The translations under genes and the position numbers were made by a program. A stretch of 12,935 bases of DNA, from positions 1 to 12,935 of the forward strand of contig JAJXDX010000024.1 of NCBI GenBank assembly GCA_021640185.1, written 5' to 3'. Positions 1-6,296 of the stretch are shown here, piece by piece. This DNA is from Oscillospiraceae bacterium. GTDB taxonomy: Bacteria; Bacillota; Clostridia; Oscillospirales; Acutalibacteraceae. The notes under the pieces are model-generated. The model was not told the origin of the DNA. It did no database searches and saw only the letters and a program-made list of their open reading frames with translations. Within the stretch, counting starts at the first letter, position 1; each line of letters starts with the position of its first letter.

Positions 1-42
1 ATGCCGCGTAAACTGAACATGGGCGGTCGGCGGCAGCGCCGG

Positions 43-1233
43 TCAGCCCGCCAGCGCGGACAGATCGTACTTACCGTCGGCCGCGTACAGGATCAGCGCC
101 TTGCCGCCGCTCTCGCGGCGGCCGTCGACGACCTCGCGCAGCTGCTCGGCCGTCAGGCCGTCCACCGTCAGCATCGGCGAAAGCAGCGGGCTGTCGCCCT
201 CGATCACCTTGATGCGGGTGTCGCACTGGTGCACGTCGGCGGAAACGGCCTCGCGCAGCGTCTGCTCGCCGGTGGCGGCGGGCGTGAAGCACGGCACGGC
301 GATGTCTGCGCCGAACGTCAGCGGGTTGCCGCCGTAGACCTGTGTTTTTTCCCCCAGCGCACTCTCGCCGGAGCAGGCGAGCAGTACCGGATGCTTGCTG
401 CCCAGCAGTGTGCGCGCCTCGGTGATGAACTCGGTCAGGATCTCGGCTCGGCTGAGGTTCGCGTCCGCCGACGTGCCGAAGTTGGCCTCGCCCACCTGCC
501 GCGGGAACTGTACGCCGTCGAACAGCACGGCGGTCGCTCCGGCCTCACACAGCTCGCGTGCAAGACCGATCACATACAGGCGAGCCTCGTCCGCATAGGG
601 ATTGAGCCACGCCTTGCCGCCCTTGCCCGGTACGCCGTCATACCACACCCACGAAGGGTTGCCCTGCGGCGTGATACGCGCACCGGGCAGCGCACGGGCG
701 GCGGCGTTGTCGCAAAAGGCGAACAGGCGCGGCACGGCGTTCATCCCCGCTCGGCGGACGGTATCGAACAAAGCGGTCAGCTGCTCGGCGGTCAGCGCCG
801 TTTCGGTGAAGGCGTCCACCTGCGCCGCCTGCTCCGACGCGCTGCGGAAATACAGGCGGCCGTCCGCGTCCTTCATGTCGAAGATCACGGAATCGAACCC
901 CGCAGCCTTCGCCTGCGCCAGCGTGACGCCAAGGGCATCAAGATCGTGCAGCGCCGCGTCCGGCAGGTACAGTCCCACGACGGACTGCGCCACGTCGACG
1001 GTATCCGGCTGCGACGGCGTATCGTCGGCGCTGTCCGGCAGCGACGGTGTGCTGCTGCCGGATATGCTGCTGCCGTCGTCCGGCCGTGCGACCGGATGCT
1101 CCATCAGGTATTTCGTCCCGAAAAAGCCGCCGGCTACGATCACCGCCGCCAGCAGCACGCTGAGCAGCACTTTCCCGACGCGTCCGCGCTTGCGGAACAT
1201 CTTGCGCCGTCCGCGATGCAATTTGTAGCCCAT
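43..1233 (-). CDS. Membrane-anchored DUF4015-type putative glycoside hydrolase
   Basis: The 396-residue product has a basic N-terminus (rich in R/K to residue 21), one hydrophobic segment at about 22-40, a Ser/Pro/Asp-rich linker at about 48-82, then a TIM-barrel-like domain. That domain matches the DUF4015/COG1306 putative glycoside hydrolases: FDMKDADG at 118-125 (family D-x-K-D-x-x-G), AVPRLFAF at about 166-173, WLNPY at 209-213, and LFDGVQFP at 237-244 (family Q-F-D-Y-I-R-F-P). It is therefore probably a cell-surface protein tethered by its N-terminus, with the barrel outside. Family members have no well-established substrate, so no reaction is assigned. The ATG has AGGGGAG upstream at a good distance; an in-frame ATG at residue 12 is possible. 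It follows rnfA by 45 bases on the same strand, separated by a strong hairpin, so co-transcription with the rnf genes is plausible but unproven. In this copy the usual F-D-Y-I-R-F-P motif reads FDGVQFP. Confidence 0.8.
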   Translation of the reverse strand: MGYKLHRGRRKMFRKRGRVGKVLLSVLLAAVIVAGGFFGTKYLMEHPVARPDDGSSISGSSTPSLPDSADDTPSQPDTVDVAQSVVGLYLPDAALHDLDALGVTLAQAKAAGFDSVIFDMKDADGRLYFRSASEQAAQVDAFTETALTAEQLTALFDTVRRAGMNAVPRLFAFCDNAAARALPGARITPQGNPSWVWYDGVPGKGGKAWLNPYADEARLYVIGLARELCEAGATAVLFDGVQFPRQVGEANFGTSADANLSRAEILTEFITEARTLLGSKHPVLLACSGESALGEKTQVYGGNPLTFGADIAVPCFTPAATGEQTLREAVSADVHQCDTRIKVIEGDSPLLSPMLTVDGLTAEQLREVVDGRRESGGKALILYAADGKYDLSALAG

Positions 1234-1252
1234 GTCAGTTATCTCCCCTCAT

Positions 1253-1276
1253 CGATGCCGGGCGCGCCCGGCATCG
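1253..1276 (-). other. Strong hairpin between rnfA and the DUF4015 gene
   Basis: This is an 11-base-pair inverted repeat with arms CGATGCCGGGC (1253-1263) and GCCCGGCATCG (1266-1276), beginning 2 bases after the rnfA stop codon in the direction of transcription. No T-run follows on the minus strand; the sequence continues straight into the ribosome binding site of the next gene. It is therefore more likely an mRNA-stabilising or processing hairpin, or a weak terminator, than a standard intrinsic terminator. Confidence 0.6.
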
Positions 1277-1278
1277 GG

Positions 1279-1896
1279 TCAGATCAGGCGGAAATCGGAG
1301 GTGAACCCCAGCAGTGCCAATGCAACGAGGCCGAGATAGACCAGATCGGCGGGCATCCCGCGGAACGCCTCCGGCATATCGGGGTTATCCAGTCGCTCGA
1401 TGCCCTCCGCCGTCAGCCACGTCAGCAGGGCAAAGGCCAAGCACGCGCCGACGGACAGTCCGATCGTTGCGCCGAGGTTGGCGATGAACTGGACGTTGGC
1501 GATCAGCGCTATGCCGACGACGAGGTTGTTGAACGCCGCCAGCGGCAGCATATTGCCCACGCGGGCATAGGTGTCCGGTGCCACGCGGCGCAGGATCAGC
1601 GTCACCAGCACGTACAGCACCACCGTGATGCCGCAGATCATCGCCGGACGCCAATAGTTGGTGATCGCCGTGCCGCACAGCTTATCGAGCGGATAGGCGA
1701 TCAGCGCCGTCAGCACGGAGAATCCGGTCAACAGGCCGGAGAACAGCCAGATGTTCTTCGGCTTGCGCACGATATACATCATGATCGACGAGCCGAAGCC
1801 GGTCGTCAGCACGATGTTCTGCAGCAGCGCGATCGTGACGAAGAACGACAGCAGCTGCATCAGCTCCTGTCCCAGCAAAAGCAAAAAACGTGTCAC
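1279..1896 (-). CDS. rnfA: RnfA-like membrane subunit (divergent, cluster cysteines absent)
   Basis: The product is a 205-residue, very hydrophobic protein of the RnfA/RnfE/NqrD/NqrE fold with about six membrane segments; typical RnfA is about 190 residues. Anchor motifs are LLQNIVL at 24-30 (family NNIVLSQ..GICP) and MLPLAAFNNLVVGIAL at 116-131 (family YLPLITTNCAVLGVAL). In canonical RnfA each motif carries a cysteine that helps bind the [2Fe-2S] cluster in the membrane. Here the aligned residues appear to be Ser37 and Asn124. The start is a GTG at 1894-1896 that overlaps the rnfE stop codon as GTGA, with AAGGAGG about 8 bases upstream, so translation is coupled. The open frame continues upstream, but no other start has a comparable site. 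Being fourth in rnfC-D-E-A and matching NNIVL best supports RnfA rather than a second RnfE. With both cluster ligands gone, normal Rnf electron transfer through it is doubtful. Confidence 0.82.
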   Translation of the reverse strand: MTRFLLLLGQELMQLLSFFVTIALLQNIVLTTGFGSSIMMYIVRKPKNIWLFSGLLTGFSVLTALIAYPLDKLCGTAITNYWRPAMICGITVVLYVLVTLILRRVAPDTYARVGNMLPLAAFNNLVVGIALIANVQFIANLGATIGLSVGACLAFALLTWLTAEGIERLDNPDMPEAFRGMPADLVYLGLVALALLGFTSDFRLI

Positions 1897-2558
1897 CGTT
1901 CTTCCTCCTTCCGTCTGCGGCCGGCGGCACGGCGATGGATGCCCCATTGCAGCAGCGCCGCCATGAACCCGAGCAGGATGAACGCCGCAAAGGGCGACCC
2001 CGCCTCCGGCAGCGTGACGATAAAGCCGAGCGGTCGGTCCCACAGCGTGCCGGCGATCGCCATCTCCCGCAGGGCGGAGATCAGGCAGATGACCAGCCCG
2101 AAGCCCACCGTGCTGCCGAGCGAGTCGGCCAGCGTTTCCAGCGGCGGGACGGAGGAGCGGAACAGCAGCCCGCGGGTGTACAGCAGATCCACCGCGATCA
2201 GCGGGATGAACAGATATAGCCTCGCGTACAGCTCCGGCGAGATCTTCGATCCCATCAGCCACGCCGCACCGACGAGCAGCAGCGAGGCCATGATCACATA
2301 CAGCGCCGGGCGAGCCCATTTGGCCACGCGCTTGCCGAGCAATGACACGATGAAGGTCAGCGGCAGCAGCACGGCGGCGGTGCACGCCGTCAGGGCCACG
2401 CCGTTTTTCAGTGTCGTCCCGGCGGCGATGATCGGGCAAAGTCCCATCGCCTGCGCAAGGACGATATTGTTGGTCAGCGCGTTCTCCAGGAAGCCGCCGG
2501 TCGTCTGCCGCAGGCGGCTGCGCCGGACGGCGCGGTCGTGTGCGTTGCCTTTAGCCAT
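1893..2558 (-). CDS. rnfE: RnfE-like membrane subunit (one cluster cysteine absent)
   Basis: The product is a 221-residue polytopic membrane protein with a basic 20-residue head and a basic tail. It shows the RnfE/NqrD pattern: NNIVLAQAMGLCP at 30-42, LFIPLIAVDLLY at 116-127, and LREMAIAGTLWD at 163-174 (family REILG.GTLF). Cys41 in GLCP is the expected first iron-sulfur ligand. The second ligand, normally in IPLIVVNC, appears replaced by Leu125. Cys59 and Cys158 are elsewhere and do not align with known ligands. The ATG overlaps the rnfD stop by 8 bases and has a near-perfect AGGAGGT upstream. In Rnf and Na+-NQR this subunit pairs with RnfA in inverted topology to form the ion and electron path. 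The tight rnfD-rnfE overlap leaves no space for rnfG, which sits between these genes in the usual clostridial order C-D-G-E-A-B. Confidence 0.85.
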   Translation of the reverse strand: MAKGNAHDRAVRRSRLRQTTGGFLENALTNNIVLAQAMGLCPIIAAGTTLKNGVALTACTAAVLLPLTFIVSLLGKRVAKWARPALYVIMASLLLVGAAWLMGSKISPELYARLYLFIPLIAVDLLYTRGLLFRSSVPPLETLADSLGSTVGFGLVICLISALREMAIAGTLWDRPLGFIVTLPEAGSPFAAFILLGFMAALLQWGIHRRAAGRRRKEEER

Positions 2559-3555
2559 GATAGCGCACCTCCTGCCTTGCCCGGCGGCGGCTGACGAAGA
2601 ACTCCTTGATATGCCAGCACCAGCGGTCGACGATCGGGGACAGCGTGTTCATGATCATGATGGCGAAGCAGCTGCCCGCCTCCAGCCGGCCGATGCGCTG
2701 CAGCAGCAGCACCAGCGCCGCCGTCATCACGGCGTATACCGCCCGCGCGATGCGGTAGCGCGGCGCGGTGACCGGATCGCACAGCAAAAACACGCCCGTG
2801 AACAGCACATAGCCGGAGCACAGCTGCGCCAGCACGCCGAAGTTCCGGTCCACGCCGGCGCAGGGGAATAACCAAGCCAGCAGGGCGAACGTGCCGATAT
2901 ACGGCAGGATCAGCCACGGCGAGGCGGTGCGGCGGATCATCAGGTACAGCGCACAGGCCAGCAGGATCAGTGTGGCCGTGCCGCCGATCGGTCCGGCCAG
3001 ATCGCCCAGCAGCAGCTGCATCCGGGTAACGTTGGGCGTCGCCCCGGCGCGCAGCTGCGCGGCCAGCGAGCTTTCGGCCACCTGTCCGGCGGTCGAGCCG
3101 GCCATCAGCGGCAATCTGGTCAACGCCGAGGGTACGGGATAGGTGAACACGCGCGGCGGGAAGCAGAAGCTGACCACCGCGATACCTGCGGCCGCGGGAT
3201 CGAACACGTTGCGGCCGTATCCGCCGAACGGTGCCTTGGCCACCACGATCGCAAAGGCGGAGCCGAGCATCGGCACCCAGTGGTCGGTCATCGGCGACAT
3301 CGCCAGCCCCACCAGCATCCCGGTGACGGCGGCACTGCCGTCGAGCAGCACGCGCAGGCTGCGGCGGCGGAGCAGGGTACACACCGCCTCGGCGGCGATG
3401 GCGGACAGCATACTGAACAGCACCAAAAGCAGCGGACGCGGGCCGTAGTTGACGGCGGAAAAGATGCACAGCACCAGTCCGGCGATCAGCACGTCAAGGG
3501 TCATCTGCCATGCCCGCGCATCCGTGCGGATGTGCGGGGCGATCCGTTCACTCAT
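2551..3555 (-). CDS. rnfD: RnfD-like membrane subunit with flavinylation-type threonine
   Basis: The 334-residue polytopic protein matches RnfD/NqrB. It has FGGYGRNVFDPAAAG (family FGGLG.NIFNPA) at about residues 110-124, counted from the chosen start. AGATP at about 170-174 fits the site where ApbE attaches FMN to threonine (canonical S-G-A-T-P); the Thr is kept and the preceding Ser is Ala. Length agrees with RnfD (about 310-350). The ATG at 3553-3555 is chosen because GGAGG lies 8 bases upstream and it overlaps the rnfC stop by 8 bases; a TTG five codons earlier sits on the ribosome binding site itself. In canonical Rnf, RnfD carries covalent FMN and passes electrons with RnfG, but no rnfG is present here. 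No apbE lies in the window, so flavinylation is inferred from the motif only. Confidence 0.88.
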   Translation of the reverse strand: MSERIAPHIRTDARAWQMTLDVLIAGLVLCIFSAVNYGPRPLLLVLFSMLSAIAAEAVCTLLRRRSLRVLLDGSAAVTGMLVGLAMSPMTDHWVPMLGSAFAIVVAKAPFGGYGRNVFDPAAAGIAVVSFCFPPRVFTYPVPSALTRLPLMAGSTAGQVAESSLAAQLRAGATPNVTRMQLLLGDLAGPIGGTATLILLACALYLMIRRTASPWLILPYIGTFALLAWLFPCAGVDRNFGVLAQLCSGYVLFTGVFLLCDPVTAPRYRIARAVYAVMTAALVLLLQRIGRLEAGSCFAIMIMNTLSPIVDRWCWHIKEFFVSRRRARQEVRYHG

Positions 3556-4840
3556 CGTTCTCCCCTCCAAAGCTGATCAGCATCGTGCCGCGGCTGTCTG
3601 CCGCGGCGAGCACCTCATCGGTCACCTGTCGTCCGGCAGGGCAGACGTAGGAGCAGGCACCGCAGCCGTCGCATGCCTGCGCGTCAAGATGCTGCAGGCG
3701 CTCGTAATGCATGTTCTCCAGCCGCCGCGCGATCTCGTACGGCAGCAGTCCGGCGTGGCACACCGCCGCGCAGCGCCCGCAGCCCATGCACGGCCCGGCC
3801 GTGCGGGAGAACGGGTGAGCAAGCGACAGCACGGTGTCCGTCCCCGGCAGCAGCGGCGTGTGCACGTCCGGACAGGCGATGCCGGTCATCGCGTCGCCCA
3901 GCACGCATTCCGCCGCCGGGTCGGCTCCGTAGGCGGACAGCAGCTCGCCGATGTCCGTGCCGTAAGGCACGCGCACGTTGGCGCTCTCCGGCACGCCGTC
4001 GCCGCCGACGGTCACCACGACGTGCGTCGCGCCCTCACCGGTCGCGACGGCACGCCACAAAGCGGCACACGCCTGTGCGCCGATGACGAAGGCCTCCTGC
4101 TTTTTATCGGCATAGGCGGGGAGCGGATACGTGTTTTCGGTCACGAACACCGTGTCCCGCCCGATGGTGCGCCGCAGGGCGCGCAGACGCCGTTTGGGCA
4201 GCAGGGCGGCGATGTGGCAATGCGGAAAATGCAGCGCCCGCGCCGCCAGACGCAGGCCGTCCAGCACCTGCTGCGGCATTTCCTCCAGCACCGCCCACGC
4301 GGCGCTGCCGAAGATATCGTTCTCCGTCCCGTCGGCCACCAACACGCAGCGCTGCGCGGACGGGTCATCGGCGGGCAGCTGCCACCCGGCCAGCTTATCG
4401 GCCAGCAGCTGCCCGTCCCGCTCGTCGCAGATCGCGGCGCGGCGCGCCGCCTCCAAGATCTGCTGCGCCGTCATCTCGGCGCCCGGCGCTGCGGCGGGCG
4501 CGTCAGCCGACGCATCGGCCGGGGCGGCATCCGCCGCCTCTGCCGGATCCGGCAAAAGCTCGATGCACGTCAGTTCGCCGAAGCGGGGGTGCGTCAGCAC
4601 CACCGTGCCGGTCAGCACGCCGTCCACCGTGGATAGCACGGGCGCGCCGTCCGCGCCTTCGGCCAACACCTGACCGACGGTCACGTGCGTGTCCGCCTGC
4701 ACCAGCAGGCGCGCGCCGTCCTCGCCCGCGCGGGCGATCGGCAGACGGACGGGGCCGGTGGGCGAAAACGGCAGGATCGGCCGTTTGACCGCCTCGCCTT
4801 TTTGGAACGGGAGCACGACCGCGTGTCGGGCTGCTCTCAT
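3548..4840 (-). CDS. rnfC: RnfC-like iron-sulfur subunit lacking recognisable FMN/NADH motifs
   Basis: The 430-residue product has the RnfC layout: an N-terminal barrel-sandwich region (20-95), an Ala/Asp/Pro-rich linker (98-121), a Nqo1-like core, and two [4Fe-4S] motifs, C351-C354-C357-C361 and C390-C393-C396-C400 (CDGCGACSYVCPAG is typical). VTVGGDGVPESANVRVPYGT at 276-295 matches the family V-T-V-x-G-D-G-V stretch. Three signature motifs are missing. Where GGAGFPT is expected there is about AICDERDGQLLADK (136-149). NGAECEPY is replaced by DGTENDIF (170-177). The YPQGxE loop is YPLPAYA (238-244), followed by an apparent deletion of roughly 20 residues. These motifs hold FMN and NADH in canonical RnfC, so NADH oxidation is doubtful. 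The ATG follows an in-frame stop three codons upstream and has AAAGG at a rather long distance. It is the first gene of a coupled rnfC-D-E-A set. Confidence 0.85.
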   Translation of the reverse strand: MRAARHAVVLPFQKGEAVKRPILPFSPTGPVRLPIARAGEDGARLLVQADTHVTVGQVLAEGADGAPVLSTVDGVLTGTVVLTHPRFGELTCIELLPDPAEAADAAPADASADAPAAAPGAEMTAQQILEAARRAAICDERDGQLLADKLAGWQLPADDPSAQRCVLVADGTENDIFGSAAWAVLEEMPQQVLDGLRLAARALHFPHCHIAALLPKRRLRALRRTIGRDTVFVTENTYPLPAYADKKQEAFVIGAQACAALWRAVATGEGATHVVVTVGGDGVPESANVRVPYGTDIGELLSAYGADPAAECVLGDAMTGIACPDVHTPLLPGTDTVLSLAHPFSRTAGPCMGCGRCAAVCHAGLLPYEIARRLENMHYERLQHLDAQACDGCGACSYVCPAGRQVTDEVLAAADSRGTMLISFGGENDE

Positions 4841-4863
4841 CTGTGATCACACCTTTCTGCTGT

Positions 4864-4886
4864 CCGGCGGCACGGCGTGCCGCCGG
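4864..4886. other. Perfect inverted repeat in the rnfC / mecA-like intergenic region
   Basis: Arms CCGGCGGCA (4864-4872) and TGCCGCCGG (4878-4886) flank a 5-base loop. It begins 24 bases upstream of the rnfC start, just before its ribosome binding site. No T-run follows on either strand, so it is not an intrinsic terminator. It could be a leader hairpin of the rnf mRNA or a regulator site in the divergent promoter region. Confidence 0.45.
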
Positions 4887-4916
4887 CGGAAGATCCTCCC
4901 GTCAGCAAGTCCCTGA

Positions 4917-4946
4917 TCGACGGACTGCCCCATGCGGGAGTATGAT
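4917..4946 (+). promoter_or_regulatory. Possible sigma-A promoter for the mecA-like gene
   Basis: A -10-like TATGAT (4941-4946, five of six consensus bases) lies 18 bases after a weak -35-like TCGACG (4917-4922). It would start transcription about 40 bases before the mecA-like ATG. The intergenic region must hold at least one promoter in each direction, but I see no convincing -35/-10 pair for rnfC. Confidence 0.4.
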
Positions 4947-4958
4947 AGCGGTAAAGAC

Positions 4959-4973
4959 CGGGCGTTTCGCCCG
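4959..4973 (+). other. Leader hairpin before the mecA-like gene
   Basis: CGGGCG (4959-4964) and CGCCCG (4968-4973) form a 6-bp stem with a TTT loop, ending about 6 bases before the GGAGGG ribosome binding site. It may affect mRNA stability or ribosome access. No T-run follows, so it is not a terminator. Confidence 0.4.
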
Positions 4974-4990
4974 AGGAACGGAGGGTGCGC

Positions 4991-5533
4991 ATGAAGATCG
5001 AAACGGTCGCGAACGACCGCTTACGGGTGTGGCTGTCGGATCGGGAGCTGTCGGGCGCGGGCATCCGTCTGCCCGCCCTGCGGGCGGGCGACCCCGCCGT
5101 GCACCGCCTGCTGCGGCGCGTGATGACGGCGGCGAAGCGCCGTATGCCTGCCCTGCGCGCCCGCCGGTGCGCCGCGGAGCTGATCCCGGTGGACGGCGGC
5201 TGTGTGCTGCTGATCACGCCGGGCGGCCGTGTGCCGGACGACGCGCCGTGGCTGTACCGGGCATCGGACATCTCCGCCCTGCTGGCGCTGGCCGCACATC
5301 TGCGCGGCTATCCGTGGGAGCAGCCCTGCTCCACGCTGTATGCCGTCGACGGCGGCTATCTTTTGCTGCTGTCGCCGCCCGCGCCGGGCGTGCGGCCGCC
5401 GATCGTGGAGGAATATCTTACCCATGTGGGGGACGGCGCCGTCGCCGCCGCCGTCGCGGCGGAACACGGGCGCCTGCTGTTTGCCGGGGATGCGCTGGAA
5501 CACTTAAGCGGCAAGCTGCCGCACCGCGACTGA
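4991..5533 (+). CDS. MecA-like ClpC adaptor protein, short form
   Basis: The 180-residue product resembles the adaptor MecA. The N-terminus MKIETVANDRLRVWLSDREL matches the family start M-x-I-E-x-(11)-L. The C-terminal half has STLYAVDGGYLLLL at 114-127 (MecA SLYKYNGKYYLVL), VEEYLTHVG at 139-147, and EHGRLLFAGDALEHLS at 158-173 (MecA EHG.VI...A.E.L). In Bacillus, the MecA N-domain binds substrates such as ComK and the C-domain binds ClpC for targeted proteolysis. Here the acidic linker between domains is almost gone (PGGRVPDDAPW, 77-87), giving a protein shorter than the usual 210-240 residues. The ATG at 4991 has GGAGGG 6 bases upstream; a GTG two codons earlier overlaps that site. It is the lone plus-strand gene, divergent from rnfC and convergent with rpe (3 bases between stops). 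The substrate cannot be inferred, and the similarity is moderate. Confidence 0.68.
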   Translation: MKIETVANDRLRVWLSDRELSGAGIRLPALRAGDPAVHRLLRRVMTAAKRRMPALRARRCAAELIPVDGGCVLLITPGGRVPDDAPWLYRASDISALLALAAHLRGYPWEQPCSTLYAVDGGYLLLLSPPAPGVRPPIVEEYLTHVGDGAVAAAVAAEHGRLLFAGDALEHLSGKLPHRD

Positions 5534-5536
5534 TCC

Positions 5537-6181
5537 TTACAGCGCGTGCACGGCGGCGACCAGATCGGCCGGCGCGTCGCTGCCAAGCAGCGCGCTGCCG
5601 ATGACCGCCACGTCCGCGCCCGCCTCGGCGGCCAGCGGCGCGGTCTTTGGCGAGATGCCGCCGTCCACCTCCAGCCGGACGTCCAGCCCGCGGCGGTCGA
5701 TCTCGCGGCGCAGCGCCGCGACCTTCGGCAGCATATCCGGCATGAAGGACTGACCGCCGAAGCCCGGCTCGACCGTCATGACCAGCACCATGTCCACCTG
5801 TTCGAGGTACGGGAACACCGCCTCGGCCGGGGTGGCGGGCTTCAGGGTGATGGCCGGGCGCATCGAGAGCGTCCGGATCTTGTCCAGCGTTTCGCCGATC
5901 GGCGAGCCGCACTCGACGTGGATGTTCAGATAGTCCGCGCCCGCCTTGGCGAACGCCTCCAGCAGCCGGTCGGGGTACTGCATCATCAGATGCACGTCGA
6001 ACGGCAGCGTGCTGTGCGGGCGCAGCGCCGCGATCACCGGCGGGCCGAACGACAGATTGGGGACGAACACGCCGTCCATCACGTCAAGATGCAGCATATC
6101 CGCGCCGCAGCCCTTGGCCAGCGCGAGCACTTCGCCCGCGTGGGCGAAATCACAGGTCAGGATCGATGGGGAAACGAGCAT
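5537..6181 (-). CDS. rpe: Ribulose-phosphate 3-epimerase
   Basis: The product interconverts D-ribulose 5-phosphate and D-xylulose 5-phosphate in the pentose phosphate pathway. It is a 214-residue cytosolic TIM barrel of normal length. Signature motifs are SPSIL at 4-8, LHLDVMDGVFVPNLSFGP at 30-47 (metal ligands His31 and Asp33), DVHLM at 62-66 (His64), MTVEPGFGGQSF at 135-146, and EVDGGI at 171-176 (catalytic Asp173). A small deviation is LKPATP at 113-118, where LNPATP is usual. The ATG at 6179-6181 is preferred over an earlier in-frame codon because GGAGGG lies about 7 bases upstream and the protein then begins at the family start. It has its own strong promoter 115 bases after the ribF-HAD gene. 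Its 3' end converges on the mecA-like gene with no visible terminator between them. Confidence 0.96.
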   Translation of the reverse strand: MLVSPSILTCDFAHAGEVLALAKGCGADMLHLDVMDGVFVPNLSFGPPVIAALRPHSTLPFDVHLMMQYPDRLLEAFAKAGADYLNIHVECGSPIGETLDKIRTLSMRPAITLKPATPAEAVFPYLEQVDMVLVMTVEPGFGGQSFMPDMLPKVAALRREIDRRGLDVRLEVDGGISPKTAPLAAEAGADVAVIGSALLGSDAPADLVAAVHAL

Positions 6182-6198
6182 AGTATAGCCCTCCGTTT

Positions 6199-6219
6199 GG
6201 CCGGGATAGCGCACCGGCC
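6199..6219 (-). other. Leader hairpin upstream of rpe
   Basis: GGCCGG (6199-6204) and CCGGCC (6214-6219) can form a 6-bp stem with a 9-base loop in the rpe 5' leader, ending a few bases before its GGAGGG ribosome binding site. It is too small to be a riboswitch; an effect on translation is possible. Confidence 0.35.
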
Positions 6220-6235
6220 GTAAGTCTATCGTCTT

Positions 6236-6264
6236 ATTTTACCGCATTTTGCGCAAAAGGTCAA
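6236..6264 (-). promoter_or_regulatory. Sigma-A promoter of rpe with a palindromic spacer
   Basis: On the minus strand TTGACC (-35, 6264-6259) is followed by exactly 17 bases and TAAAAT (-10, 6241-6236), both five of six matches to consensus. This predicts a leader of roughly 45-50 bases before the rpe ATG. The spacer begins with TTTTGCGCAAAA (6247-6258), a perfect 12-base palindrome directly after the -35. A repressor bound there would block RNA polymerase. Confidence 0.75.
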
Positions 6265-6296
6265 GAAAAAGCAGATCAGATCGCCGGAAACACGGC

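Noticed and set aside
1..20. Minus-strand ATG at 18-20 as the start of another gene
   Set aside because: Only six codons are visible before the window edge and no ribosome binding site precedes it.
1..2871. A stop-free 956-codon frame on the plus strand
   Set aside because: It lies antisense to the DUF4015, rnfA, rnfE and rnfD genes. Its translation is Arg/Gln/His-rich low-complexity sequence without any domain, as expected for the opposite strand of GC-rich genes.
4842..4851. TGTGATCACA palindrome as a Crp/Fnr-type operator for rnfC
   Set aside because: It sits between the ribosome binding site and the start codon, and has no 4-6 base centre as those sites require; a ten-base palindrome can occur by chance.
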